From NCBI RefSeq assembly GCF_029840635.1, contig NZ_JAOCCU010000015.1, positions 1 to 64,000 of the forward strand: a stretch of DNA of 64,000 nt. Direction: 5' to 3'. Below, piece by piece: positions 1 to 8,012 of the stretch; the stretch's first letter is position 1; each line of letters opens with the position of its first letter. Under the pieces are notes generated by a model, which was not told the DNA's origin, did not search any database, and saw only the letters and a list, made by a program, of their open reading frames with translations. The DNA comes from Mitsuaria sp. GD03876. GTDB lineage: Bacteria > Pseudomonadota > Gammaproteobacteria > Burkholderiales > Burkholderiaceae_C. Position numbers and translations under genes: made by a program.

Positions 1-41
1 CGCGCGGGCAGGGGGGTCGACAGGGGAGCGGAAGCGGTCAT
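1..41 (-). CDS. fliP: FliP, flagellar export gate protein (5' end only)
   Basis: Only the first 13 codons and part of the next are inside the window. An ATG at 41 lies 13 bases after the fliO stop, and the encoded start is Met-Thr-Ala-Ser-Ala-Pro. The assignment rests almost wholly on position, because fliP follows fliO in the usual fliLMNOP order. The rest of the gene lies off the left edge. Confidence 0.6.
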   Translation of the reverse strand, partial: MTASAPLSTPLPA

Positions 42-54
42 GCGCCGTCCTCGA

Positions 55-423
55 TCAGGCCGAGGTTCCGGCACCGGGGCCATCGGCGTGCCTGCCGCCG
101 CCCAGGCTGCGCTTGAGCATCGAGGAGAACGAGGGCTGCGCGGCCTGCAGCGCCTGGCCGGCGTCGGCCTGCGGCGGCATCACGTGCAGCGTGCGGATCT
201 GCTGGCCGGTGATGCCGAGCACCAGCCACTGGCGGTCCTCGTCCTGGCCGACCTCGACGATCACGATGCGCTGGCTCGGCGCGATCACCAGCTGCGCCAC
301 GGTGCGCAGTTGCCCGCCGAGCGCGGAGCCGCCCAGCGGCGTGCGCTTGAGCAGCCACAGGACGACTGGAATCAAGGCCAGGATGGCCAGGAACCAGAGC
401 AAGGGGACGAGGCTGTTGGTCAT
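55..423 (-). CDS. fliO: FliO, flagellar export apparatus assembly protein
   Basis: 122 aa, a normal length for FliO, which helps assemble the FliP export-gate ring in the inner membrane. One N-terminal transmembrane segment (about residues 5-25, very Leu/Ile/Val-rich) is followed by a basic turn (LLKRTPLGG). After it comes a small cytoplasmic domain containing QRIVIVEVG and WLVLGIT, the typical FliO core. The tail is Gly/Arg-rich. It lies between fliN (66 bases upstream) and fliP (13 bases downstream), consistent with a fliLMNOP operon. Confidence 0.9.
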   Translation of the reverse strand: MTNSLVPLLWFLAILALIPVVLWLLKRTPLGGSALGGQLRTVAQLVIAPSQRIVIVEVGQDEDRQWLVLGITGQQIRTLHVMPPQADAGQALQAAQPSFSSMLKRSLGGGRHADGPGAGTSA

Positions 424-488
424 GGCGATGAATTATGCGTCCCTGAAATGCATCAGCCCCACGAGGGTGGGGCTGATCGGGGGTCACG

Positions 489-929
489 TCATGCCTTGCT
501 GAGGCGGCGCATGCGTTCGGATGGCGTCACGATGTCGGTCAGGCGGATGCCGAACTTGTCGTTCACCACCACGACCTCGCCCTGCGCGATCAGGTAGCCG
601 TTGACCAGCACGTCCATCGGCTCGCCGGCCAGCGCGTCGAGCTCCACCACCGAGCCCTGCGCCAGCTGCAGGATGTTCTTGATCGGGATGCGGGTGCGGC
701 CCAGTTCAACCGTCAACTGGACCGGGATGTCCAGGATCATGTTGATGTCGCTGCCCGGCAGGTTGCCCGGCGTCGGCGAGAAATTGGTGAAGGCCGCCGG
801 CGCGACCTGCTCGGCCACCGGCTGCACTTCGGCCGCGACCTCGCTGCCGCCGCCGCCAGCTTCCGCCAGCGCCGCCGCCCATTCGGCGGCCATCGCGTCC
901 TGTTCGTCCATCGGGGTGTTGTCAGCCAT
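489..929 (-). CDS. fliN: FliN, flagellar motor switch (C-ring) protein
   Basis: 146 aa from the ATG at 929, which has a GGAG ribosome-binding site and overlaps the fliM stop by 8 bases. An in-frame start 24 bases further up would lie deeper inside fliM and is less likely. The acidic Ala-rich first 65 residues are a linker. The C-terminal SpoA domain (about 70-140) contains the FliN signatures VQLTVELGRTRIPIKN and EPMDVLVNG. FliN forms the base of the C-ring with FliM and docks FliH during export. Translation is probably coupled to fliM. Confidence 0.95.
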   Translation of the reverse strand: MADNTPMDEQDAMAAEWAAALAEAGGGGSEVAAEVQPVAEQVAPAAFTNFSPTPGNLPGSDINMILDIPVQLTVELGRTRIPIKNILQLAQGSVVELDALAGEPMDVLVNGYLIAQGEVVVVNDKFGIRLTDIVTPSERMRRLSKA

Positions 930-1923
930 TGCGGGCTCCCAGCCAGCCGGCATCCGGGCCGGTCAGCATCTTTTCAATCTTGATCGAGTACTTGCCGTTC
1001 GAGGTGCCGTAATGGCAGTCGAACACCGGCACGCCGTCCACCTTGGCCTGGATGATCTGCTCCAGGTCCAGTTCGATGAAGTCGCCCGGCTTGAAGGCCA
1101 GCAGTTGTTCCACGGTCGCCGGCGCCTTGGCCAGCTCCGCCACCAGTTCGACCTCGGCCGACTGGATCTGGTGCTTGAGCAGGTTGACCCAGCGGCGGTC
1201 GGGTTCGCTGGAGTCGCCCTGCGTGGTGCTGTACAGCACGTCGCGGATCGGCTCCAGCGTCGAGTACGGAATGCAGAAATACACCGTGCCGCTGGTCTCG
1301 CCGATCTCCAGCGTGAACGAGGTCGACACGACGATCTCGCTGGGCGTGGCGATGTTGGCGAACTGCGGCTGCATCTCCGAGCGCTGGTATTCCAGCTCCA
1401 GCGGATAGATGCCCTTCCAGGCCTTGAGGTACTCCTGGATGATCACTTCCACCAGGCGCAGGATCACCCGCTGCTCGGTGGCGGAGAAGTCCCGGCCCTC
1501 GATGCGCGTGTGGAACTTGCCGATGCCGCCGAACAGCGAGTCGATCACCGCGAACACCAGCGTCGGGTCGCACACGATCAGCCCGCTGCCGCGCAGCGGC
1601 TTCACCGACACGATGTTGAAGTTGGTCGGCACCACGATCTCGCGCAGGAAGGCGCTGTACTTCTGCACCTTGATGCCGCCGATGGCGACTTCCGGGCTCT
1701 TGCGGATGAAGTTGAACAGCCCGATGCGGATGTTGCGCGCGAAACGCTCGTTGATGATCTCCATCGTGGGCATGCGCCCACGGACGATCCGTTCCTGGCT
1801 GGCGAGGTTGTACTCGCGGATGCCGCCGGTCTGGACTTCCTCGGCCTCGAGCTTCTGGCTCTCGCCGGTGATGCCCTGGAGCAGGGCATCGACTTCGTCT
1901 TGCGACAGGATTTGCTGATTCAT
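922..1923 (-). CDS. fliM: FliM, flagellar motor switch protein
   Basis: 333 aa, full length. The extreme N-terminus carries the CheY-P docking motif LSQDEVDALL at residues 6-15. The middle domain contains the FliM signature around ERFARNIRIGLFNFIRKSP, and the C-terminal part is the SpoA/FliN-like domain. FliM links FliG to the FliN ring and changes rotation sense when phospho-CheY binds. cheY and cheZ lie in the same window at 24.5-25.5 kb. It follows fliL after 25 bases. Confidence 0.97.
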   Translation of the reverse strand: MNQQILSQDEVDALLQGITGESQKLEAEEVQTGGIREYNLASQERIVRGRMPTMEIINERFARNIRIGLFNFIRKSPEVAIGGIKVQKYSAFLREIVVPTNFNIVSVKPLRGSGLIVCDPTLVFAVIDSLFGGIGKFHTRIEGRDFSATEQRVILRLVEVIIQEYLKAWKGIYPLELEYQRSEMQPQFANIATPSEIVVSTSFTLEIGETSGTVYFCIPYSTLEPIRDVLYSTTQGDSSEPDRRWVNLLKHQIQSAEVELVAELAKAPATVEQLLAFKPGDFIELDLEQIIQAKVDGVPVFDCHYGTSNGKYSIKIEKMLTGPDAGWLGARNG

Positions 1924-1948
1924 CGCCCGATCCCTTCTGGGTCCGTCG

Positions 1949-2530
1949 TCACTGCACGATGAAGGTGGAGAAGAGCACCTGCGTCACCGGGCTCTCGACC
2001 TGGCGCTTCTTTTTCTTCTTCTTTTTCGGCGCGGCGTCCTCGTCCTCATCCTCGTCGTCGAGCTCGATGCCCATCGGGCGCACGGCCTCGCGACGGATCT
2101 CCTTGGCCAGCTTCTCCTTGCCTTCGACGGTCAGCAGCTCGGCCGAGGTCTTGTGCGACAGCACCAGCAGCACGTTGTTGCGGATCGCCGGCATGTAGGC
2201 CTTGAGCTGGTCGGCGAAATGCGCGTCCGCCACCTCCAGCGTGATGCCGACCTGCGCGAAGCGGTCGACTTCCTTGTCGGCCAGGTTCACGGTGAACGGG
2301 TCCAGCGGCACGAAGGTCGGCGGCGTGCCCGGCTTGGCGTGGGCGGCGGCGGCCGGCTTCTCGTCGGCCGCGGCGCCTTCCTCGTCGTCGGCATGGGACT
2401 TCTTCTTCATCATCAGCAACGCGGCGACGCCCACCAGCACCACCACCAGGACGATGGCGACGATGATGATCAGCTTCTTCTTGCCGCCGCCCTTGACGGC
2501 GGCGTCGTTGCCTGCGGCGGCTGTGGCCAT
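1949..2530 (-). CDS. fliL: FliL, flagellar basal body-associated protein
   Basis: 193 aa from the ATG at 2530 (GGAGCG ribosome-binding site). A longer in-frame start at 2590 would read through the leader and is not favoured. A short basic N-terminus (GGGKKK) precedes one membrane segment at about 20-42, followed by a periplasmic stomatin/SPFH-like domain that supports stator function. Oddity: near the C-terminus an acidic run (DDEDEDEDA) is directly followed by a run of seven lysines, a low-complexity insert not typical of FliL. It is the first gene of the fliLMNOP group. Confidence 0.93.
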   Translation of the reverse strand: MATAAAGNDAAVKGGGKKKLIIIVAIVLVVVLVGVAALLMMKKKSHADDEEGAAADEKPAAAAHAKPGTPPTFVPLDPFTVNLADKEVDRFAQVGITLEVADAHFADQLKAYMPAIRNNVLLVLSHKTSAELLTVEGKEKLAKEIRREAVRPMGIELDDEDEDEDAAPKKKKKKKRQVESPVTQVLFSTFIVQ

Positions 2531-2569
2531 GGGCGCTCCGGTGACGAGGTTGAAGGAGTAGGCGAGGCG

Positions 2570-2604
2570 CCGGACCGATCGATCCGGCAATGGCTCCCAT
2601 TGTG
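2570..2604 (-). promoter_or_regulatory. CAATGG-type box and hairpin in the fliL leader
   Basis: On the minus strand CAATGGGAGC (2593-2602) is preceded by CGTTTCA and followed by a GCCGGA/TCCGGC hairpin, 40-75 bases before the fliL start. Closely similar CAATGG boxes precede flhB, flhA, flhG and fliC1. The E. coli FlhDC half-site begins AATGGC or similar, so FlhDC binding is a reasonable inference, not a demonstrated fact. Confidence 0.35.
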
Positions 2605-2687
2605 AAACGCCGCCCGCGCGCTCAACGCGCGAAAAGGCGGCGGTTTCCGGTCAGACTCGCGGTTCCCCGCCAGTCCCGAGGCAGGCG

Positions 2688-4130
2688 TCAGGCGTACAGG
2701 TCGACCAGCCCGCGCGGCGCGGTGCGGCGCTCGGCCCGGCCGGCGGCGGCGATCGCGCCGTCGTCGTCCTGCCCGCGTCGACCGCGGCCCGGACGGCCGT
2801 TGGCCGTGCCCTCGGAGGATCCGTCCCCACGATTCTGGCCGCCGTTGGACTGGGTCTGTGCGAACACCCCCCCGCCGCTCAGGGTCAGCCCCTGGGCCTG
2901 CAGGGCCGCCGCCAGGTCGGGCAGGCTGCGTTCCAGCACCTCGCGGGTGGCGGCGTGCTGGGCATGGAAGTTCACCTGCGCCTGCTGGCCGTCGAGCTGG
3001 ATGTTGATCGACACCGGACCCATCTCGGTCGGGTTGAGCTGGAGCTGCGCCTCGTGCACGCCGTCCTGGATCAGCAGGCTGACGCTGGCGGACAGCTCCG
3101 GCGCGAAATCGGGACTGGTCAGCGGCTGGCTCAGCGGCACGCTGGGCGCCGGGGCCGGCGCGGCGGCATCGGCGGAGCCGGTGGCGGAGGTCGAGCCGGC
3201 CTGCTGCGCCGCGGCGAGCAGCGCGTCGAAGCTCGGCTGCGGGCCCTTGGCCGCGCCGTCGCCCGCGGCGATCTCGTGCGCGCCGCCGGACACGGCCTGC
3301 AGCGTCTCCTGCGCGGCCGCCTTGTCGGCGCCCTCGGCGGCGCCGGCCTTGCCGGCCGCGGCCTGGCTCAGCTCGCGCTGGAGTTCCTGGCGCTCGCGCA
3401 TCGCGTCGCCGGTGGTCGGGTGCTTGCCGTGGGCCTGCGCGCCGCCGGGCAGCGCGTCGGTGCCGGCGGCCTCGCCATCGGCCGAGCCGGCGCGCGCCGG
3501 GCCCTTGGCCTCGGGCGGCGCCTCGCCGCGCAGCATCGCCAGGATCTGCTCGGCCGGCGTCGCGGCGCCGTCCTTCGCGTCCTTGGCGACCTTCCTGTCC
3601 TTGCCCTCGCCGTCCTTGGCCTCGACGCGCTCGCCGGCCTGGGCGCCTTCGGCGTCAGCCGCGGCGGGGTCCTTCGCGTCGACCGGCTCGGCGGCATCGG
3701 CCGCGTCCGGCTGGTCGGCGGCGTCCGCCTTCACGGCTTGCGCCGGCGCCTTCGCGTCCTCGGCGGGGGCCGCGCCACGGCGGGCGGCCGCGTTGCGCGC
3801 GGCCAGCTTGTTCTCTTCCTGCGCGGAAGTGTTCTCGGGCGCCTTGGGCGGCTTGGGCGCTTGCGCGGCGTTCTGCCGCTGCGCCTGTTGCTGGGCCTGG
3901 AGCTGTTGCGCCTGCTGCTGCGTCTGCAGTTGCTGGGCGGCGAGCTGCTGCGTCTGCAGCTGCGAGGCCTGCTGCGCCTGCGTCGACTGGGTCTGCAGCT
4001 GCTGGCTGCTCTGGTTCAGCCATCGGGCGAAGTCGGGCGAGCCCTCCTTGCGGCCGGTGTAGGCAGGATTGTTCGCGCCGAGGCCAGCAAGGGCGCCCGG
4101 CAACTGGGCATTGTTCTGAATCTGCGTCAT
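2688..4130 (-). CDS. fliK: FliK, flagellar hook-length control protein
   Basis: 480 aa. FliK is the secreted molecular ruler that switches export specificity when the hook reaches length. The N-terminus is Gln/Ala-rich (about 38-100, many QLQTQQ-like repeats), the centre is a disordered Ala/Lys/Asp-rich linker, and the conserved C-terminal switch domain lies at about 330-430, including LQLNPTEMGPVSI and GQAQVNFHAQHAATREVLE. The tail is Gly/Asn/Arg-rich. It is the last gene of the fliF-K operon, 32 bases after fliJ. Identity rests on the C-terminal domain and gene order. Confidence 0.93.
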   Translation of the reverse strand: MTQIQNNAQLPGALAGLGANNPAYTGRKEGSPDFARWLNQSSQQLQTQSTQAQQASQLQTQQLAAQQLQTQQQAQQLQAQQQAQRQNAAQAPKPPKAPENTSAQEENKLAARNAAARRGAAPAEDAKAPAQAVKADAADQPDAADAAEPVDAKDPAAADAEGAQAGERVEAKDGEGKDRKVAKDAKDGAATPAEQILAMLRGEAPPEAKGPARAGSADGEAAGTDALPGGAQAHGKHPTTGDAMRERQELQRELSQAAAGKAGAAEGADKAAAQETLQAVSGGAHEIAAGDGAAKGPQPSFDALLAAAQQAGSTSATGSADAAAPAPAPSVPLSQPLTSPDFAPELSASVSLLIQDGVHEAQLQLNPTEMGPVSINIQLDGQQAQVNFHAQHAATREVLERSLPDLAAALQAQGLTLSGGGVFAQTQSNGGQNRGDGSSEGTANGRPGRGRRGQDDDGAIAAAGRAERRTAPRGLVDLYA

Positions 4131-4162
4131 GGCGAGGGAGGTTCCGGTGGACCAGGCCGCCG

Positions 4163-4633
4163 TCAGGCGACCAGCCGGGACATCGGGTTGCCGCCGCGGG
4201 CCGCGGCGCGCGCGGCTTGCTCGTCGGTGGCGCGCTGCTCCTGGCGCATCTGGCTGCGCAGCGTCTCGGCGCGGCGGCGCTCGATGAGCTTGCGCACCGA
4301 GGCCACGCGCAGCTCGCGCTCGCGCAGCACGTCGCGCGCGGCGGTCAGGCGCTGGTCGGCGTAGTCGGCGATGCCGGCCTGCTGGCCGATCGCCTGGTCC
4401 AGGCGCTGGCCGAAGTTCTGGTAGCAGCCGAGCAGTTGCACCGTCGTCTGCTGGGCGAATTCCTGCGTCCAGCGGCTGCGGTAGTCGGTGCGGTACTGGG
4501 AGAGCTGGTCGTGCTGGTTGCGCGCCGCGTTGGCCCGCGACTGCGCGTCCTGCAGGAACCGCAATGCTTCATCGCGCTCGGCCTCCGCGCGTTCGAGGAG
4601 AACGGTCAGGGCCTGCAGATTGGAACTACTCAT
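4163..4633 (-). CDS. fliJ: FliJ, flagellar export chaperone/ATPase stalk
   Basis: 156 aa, almost entirely heptad-patterned coiled coil rich in Arg, Gln and Glu (for example LLERAEAERDEALRFLQDA and VRKLIERRRAE), as expected for FliJ. FliJ acts as a gamma-subunit-like stalk for the FliI hexamer and recycles export chaperones. It sits directly after fliI (34 bases) and before fliK, the canonical order. Sequence conservation in this family is weak, so order contributes strongly to the call. Confidence 0.92.
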   Translation of the reverse strand: MSSSNLQALTVLLERAEAERDEALRFLQDAQSRANAARNQHDQLSQYRTDYRSRWTQEFAQQTTVQLLGCYQNFGQRLDQAIGQQAGIADYADQRLTAARDVLRERELRVASVRKLIERRRAETLRSQMRQEQRATDEQAARAAARGGNPMSRLVA

Positions 4634-4667
4634 GTCGATGACCTCGCTTTACGGATGTCGGCAGCTA

Positions 4668-6092
4668 TCACGCAAAGTTAAGTGTGGCGGTCAGTTGATT
4701 GAGGCAATCGTTCAAAGAAGCGGGGGAATGCATGTCTTGTTGGAGCAATCGGTCCATGTCGGCATGCAGGCGCACGGCGGCGTCGAGCTCGGCATCGTGC
4801 CCGGGCTGGTAGGCGCCGAGCTGGATCAGGTCGCGCGCCTTGTTGTATTTCGCGAGCAATTGCCGGAAACGGCGCGCCAGTTCGACATGGCGCTTGTCGG
4901 CGACGCTGGTCATCACGCGCGAGATCGAGCGCTCCACGTCGATGGCGGGGTAGTGCCCACTCTCCGCCAGCTCGCGGCTGAGCACGATGTGGCCGTCCAG
5001 GATGCCTCGGGCCGCGTCGGCGATCGGGTCCTGCTGGTCGTCGCCCTCGGACAGCACGGTGTAGAAGGCGGTGATCGAGCCCTCGCCGGCCAGGCCGTTG
5101 CCGCTGCGCTCGACGAGCTGCGGGAGCTTCGCGAAACAGGAAGGCGGATAGCCCTTGGTGGCCGGCGGTTCGCCGATGGCGAGGGCGATCTCGCGCTGCG
5201 CCATCGCGTAGCGGGTCAGCGAATCCATCAGCAGCAGCACGTGCTGGCCGCGATCGCGGAAGTGCTCGGCGATGGCGGTGGCGTAGGTCGCGCCCTGCAT
5301 GCGCAGCAGCGGCGGCGCATCGGCCGGCGCGGCGACGACGACACTGCGCCGCAGGCCTTCCTCGCCGAGGATGTCCTCGATGAATTCCTTCACTTCGCGG
5401 CCGCGTTCGCCGATCAGGCCGACCACGATGACGTCGGCCTGCGTGTAGCGGGCCATCATCCCGAGCAGCACCGACTTGCCCACGCCGGTGCCGGCGAACA
5501 GGCCCAGGCGCTGGCCGCGGCCGACGGTGAGCAACGAGTTGATCGCGCGCACGCCGGTGTCCAGCGGGCGGCGGACCGGGTCGCGGTCCATCGCGTTGAT
5601 CGGGCGGCGCACCATCGGTTCGTCGCGAACCTCCTCGAGCGGGCCCCGGCGGTCGATCGGATGGCCCTGCGGATCGACGACGCGGCCCAGCAGGCCGTCG
5701 CCCATGGGCAGGTGCAGGCCGCGGTCCTCGTCGCGGCGCCAGGGATGGCGCTCTTCGCCCAGCACCGGACCATGCGGCGCGGCGGGCCGCGGCAGCACCA
5801 TCGCGCCGCTGGCCAGGCCCTGGATCTCGTCCGTTGGCATCAGATAGGCGCGATCGCCGGAGAAACCGACCACTTCGGCGGTCACCGGCCGCTGGCCGCG
5901 GCGCGGCGCGGCGGCGGTGGAGGGCATGTGGATCTCGCAGACCGAGCCCACCGGCACCTTCACGCCGGTCGCCTCCAGCACCAGTCCGGCGACGCGCACG
6001 AGCTTGCCTTGCGGCTCCAATGCCGGTCCGTTGCCGGCAAATGCCTGCAGATCGTCGAAGTACTGTTGCCAGCGGCCGATACGCGCGCTCAT
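4668..6092 (-). CDS. fliI: FliI, flagellum-specific export ATPase
   Basis: 474 aa, full length, related to the F1 beta subunit. Walker A is GLFAGTGVGKS (about 180-190) and Walker B is HVLLLMDSLTRYA. The family motif GEPPATKGYPPSCF is also present. With FliH and FliJ it docks substrates at the export gate in the cytoplasm. The ATG overlaps the fliH stop by 4 bases (ATGA), indicating coupled translation. Confidence 0.97.
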   Translation of the reverse strand: MSARIGRWQQYFDDLQAFAGNGPALEPQGKLVRVAGLVLEATGVKVPVGSVCEIHMPSTAAAPRRGQRPVTAEVVGFSGDRAYLMPTDEIQGLASGAMVLPRPAAPHGPVLGEERHPWRRDEDRGLHLPMGDGLLGRVVDPQGHPIDRRGPLEEVRDEPMVRRPINAMDRDPVRRPLDTGVRAINSLLTVGRGQRLGLFAGTGVGKSVLLGMMARYTQADVIVVGLIGERGREVKEFIEDILGEEGLRRSVVVAAPADAPPLLRMQGATYATAIAEHFRDRGQHVLLLMDSLTRYAMAQREIALAIGEPPATKGYPPSCFAKLPQLVERSGNGLAGEGSITAFYTVLSEGDDQQDPIADAARGILDGHIVLSRELAESGHYPAIDVERSISRVMTSVADKRHVELARRFRQLLAKYNKARDLIQLGAYQPGHDAELDAAVRLHADMDRLLQQDMHSPASLNDCLNQLTATLNFA

Positions 6093-6949
6093 GGCTGCGG
6101 CTCCTCGGCGCCGTTCTGGCGGCCGTGCGGCAGCCCGCCGTACTGGCTGGGCGTCGGATCGGCGCGGAAATCGAGCCGCGCCTCGCGCTGCTCGTCGGCG
6201 GCGGAGCGGCGGTCCTCCCAGACCGAGGTCTGGCCCAGCGCGTTGACCGCCGACTGCCAGCGCGCCGGCAGCGAGGCGTCGACGCTGCAGATGTCGGCGT
6301 CCACCTTGACGCCGCCGCGGGCGATGGCGGGATCGGGAATGACCTGCGCCTCGCGGGCGCGAAGTTCCTGGCCGGCGCCGTCCAGCACCAGCGGCAGGTC
6401 GTCGGGGTGCACGCGCACGCGCACGTGGCGGGCGTTGATCAGCAGCGCCTCGACGGCGTCATGCGCGACCTTGGAGACCAGCTCCGGCGCGGTCGACAGC
6501 TCGTTGCGCACGACCTGGCGCGCCAGCTCGACGGCGGTGCGGGCCAGTGCCTGGGCCATGTCCTGCTCCATCGCGGACAGGTCCTGGTCGAAGCTGGCGA
6601 CCAGCTGGCCGACCTGCGCGCTGATCTGCTTGGCGAAGCTCTGCTTGAACGCGTCCAGCGCGGCCATGCCGTCGCGGTAGCCGTCCTGGTAGCCGGCCTG
6701 GCGGGCCTGCTGGAGCAGCTCCTCGATGCTGGGACCGGGCGGGGGCGGCGGGGGCGGGGGCTCGACCGGGGCCGGCGCGGTGACGGCCGGGCGGCGCGGC
6801 GGCGCGGCGCCGTCCAGCGTGCCGGGGTTCCACGCGGCGAAGCCCGAGAGCTCCTCGCGCGGAATGATGCGGCTGTAGGTGTTGCCGCGCGGCTGATCGC
6901 CGTCCGGACGGGGCGGCGGGGGGACCTGGCGGGGCGGGCGGGTGACCAT
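6089..6949 (-). CDS. fliH: FliH, negative regulator/stator of FliI
   Basis: 286 aa, somewhat long because of Pro-rich segments near the N-terminus (PPPPRPDG) and at about 70-85 (a run of prolines). The segment YSRIIPREEL resembles the export-gate-binding N-terminus of FliH. The middle carries the alanine/glycine-rich helix (ELLQQARQAGYQDGYRDGM), with its GxxxG-like spacing typical of FliH/YscL, followed by the FliI-binding C-terminal domain. It lies between fliG and fliI and overlaps fliI by 4 bases. Confidence 0.94.
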   Translation of the reverse strand: MVTRPPRQVPPPPRPDGDQPRGNTYSRIIPREELSGFAAWNPGTLDGAAPPRRPAVTAPAPVEPPPPPPPPGPSIEELLQQARQAGYQDGYRDGMAALDAFKQSFAKQISAQVGQLVASFDQDLSAMEQDMAQALARTAVELARQVVRNELSTAPELVSKVAHDAVEALLINARHVRVRVHPDDLPLVLDGAGQELRAREAQVIPDPAIARGGVKVDADICSVDASLPARWQSAVNALGQTSVWEDRRSAADEQREARLDFRADPTPSQYGGLPHGRQNGAEEPQP

Positions 6950-6976
6950 CGATGCGGGCGTCCGTCGGCGTCGGGA

Positions 6977-7972
6977 TTACAGGAACTGGTCGTCGCCGCC
7001 GCCGGCCAGCACGATCTGGCCCTCGTCGACGAGGCGGCGCACGACCTTGAGGATTTCCTTCTGCTCGGCCTCGACCTCGGACAGGCGCACCGGGCCGCGC
7101 GAATCCAGGTCCTCGCGCAGCGTCTCGGCGGCGCGGCTGGACATGTTGCGGAAGATCTTCTCGCGCAGCTCGGGGCCGGCGCCCTTGAGCGCGACGATGA
7201 GCGATTCGGACTGCACTTCCTTGAGCACGGCCTGGATGCCGCGGTCGTCGATCTTCTCCACGTCGTCGAACGTGAACATGTTGTCCATGATCTTCTGCGC
7301 CAGGTCGGAGTCGGCCTCGCGGATGTAGTCCAGCACCGAGGCCTCGACGCTGGTGCCCATCATGTTGATGATCTCGGCCGCGGTCTTGACGCCGCCCAGG
7401 TTGGACTTCTTCATGCGCTCGCCGCCGGCCAGGATCTGGCCCATGACCTCGTTGAGGTCCTTGAGCGCCATCGGCTGGATGCCGTCCAGCGTGGCGATGC
7501 GGATCAGCACCTCGTTGCGCTGGCGCTCGGTGAAGACGCGCAGCACCGAGCTGCTCTGGTCGAAGTCCAGGTGCGACAGGATGGCCGCGACGATCTGCGG
7601 GTGCTCGTTGCGCAGCAACTCCGCCACCGAGCCCGGGTCCATCCACTTCAGCGACTCGATCGAGGACACGTCCGAGCCCTGCAGGATCCGGTCCAGCAGC
7701 AGGTTGGCCTTGTCCTCGCCCAGCGCCTTGCGCAGCACCGAGCGGACGTACTCGTCGGTGTCGTTGACCAGGGTGCTCTGGGTCTCGGCGACGAGGTCGA
7801 ACTTGTCGAGCACGCGCTCGACGCGCTCGCGCGGCACGACCTTCATCTTGGCGATGGTCTCGCCGAGCTTCTGCACTTCCTTGGGCGCGAGGTGCTTGAA
7901 GACCTCGGACGCCTCTTCCTCGCCCAGCGACATGAGCAGGATGGCCGCGTCTTCTACGCCTTTGTCGTCCAT
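6977..7972 (-). CDS. fliG: FliG, flagellar motor switch protein
   Basis: 331 aa, normal length. The N-terminal domain starts with the hallmark DAAILLMSLGEEEASEVFKHL, which binds the FliF ring. Middle and C-terminal armadillo-like domains follow; the C-terminal domain includes FTFDDVEKIDDRGIQAVLKEV, which carries the charged torque residues facing MotA. It ends in a short Gly-Gly-Asp-rich tail. Second gene of the fliF operon, 40 bases after fliF. Confidence 0.97.
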   Translation of the reverse strand: MDDKGVEDAAILLMSLGEEEASEVFKHLAPKEVQKLGETIAKMKVVPRERVERVLDKFDLVAETQSTLVNDTDEYVRSVLRKALGEDKANLLLDRILQGSDVSSIESLKWMDPGSVAELLRNEHPQIVAAILSHLDFDQSSSVLRVFTERQRNEVLIRIATLDGIQPMALKDLNEVMGQILAGGERMKKSNLGGVKTAAEIINMMGTSVEASVLDYIREADSDLAQKIMDNMFTFDDVEKIDDRGIQAVLKEVQSESLIVALKGAGPELREKIFRNMSSRAAETLREDLDSRGPVRLSEVEAEQKEILKVVRRLVDEGQIVLAGGGDDQFL

Positions 7973-8012
7973 GGTGATGTCTCGCTATCGATCCGTGTGG
8001 GCGGGGCGGGGC

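Noticed and set aside
2955-4364. Very long open frames opposite fliK and many other genes
   Set aside because: In this GC-rich DNA, antisense frames lack stops by composition. Their products are Arg/Ala/Gly-rich and have no family character.
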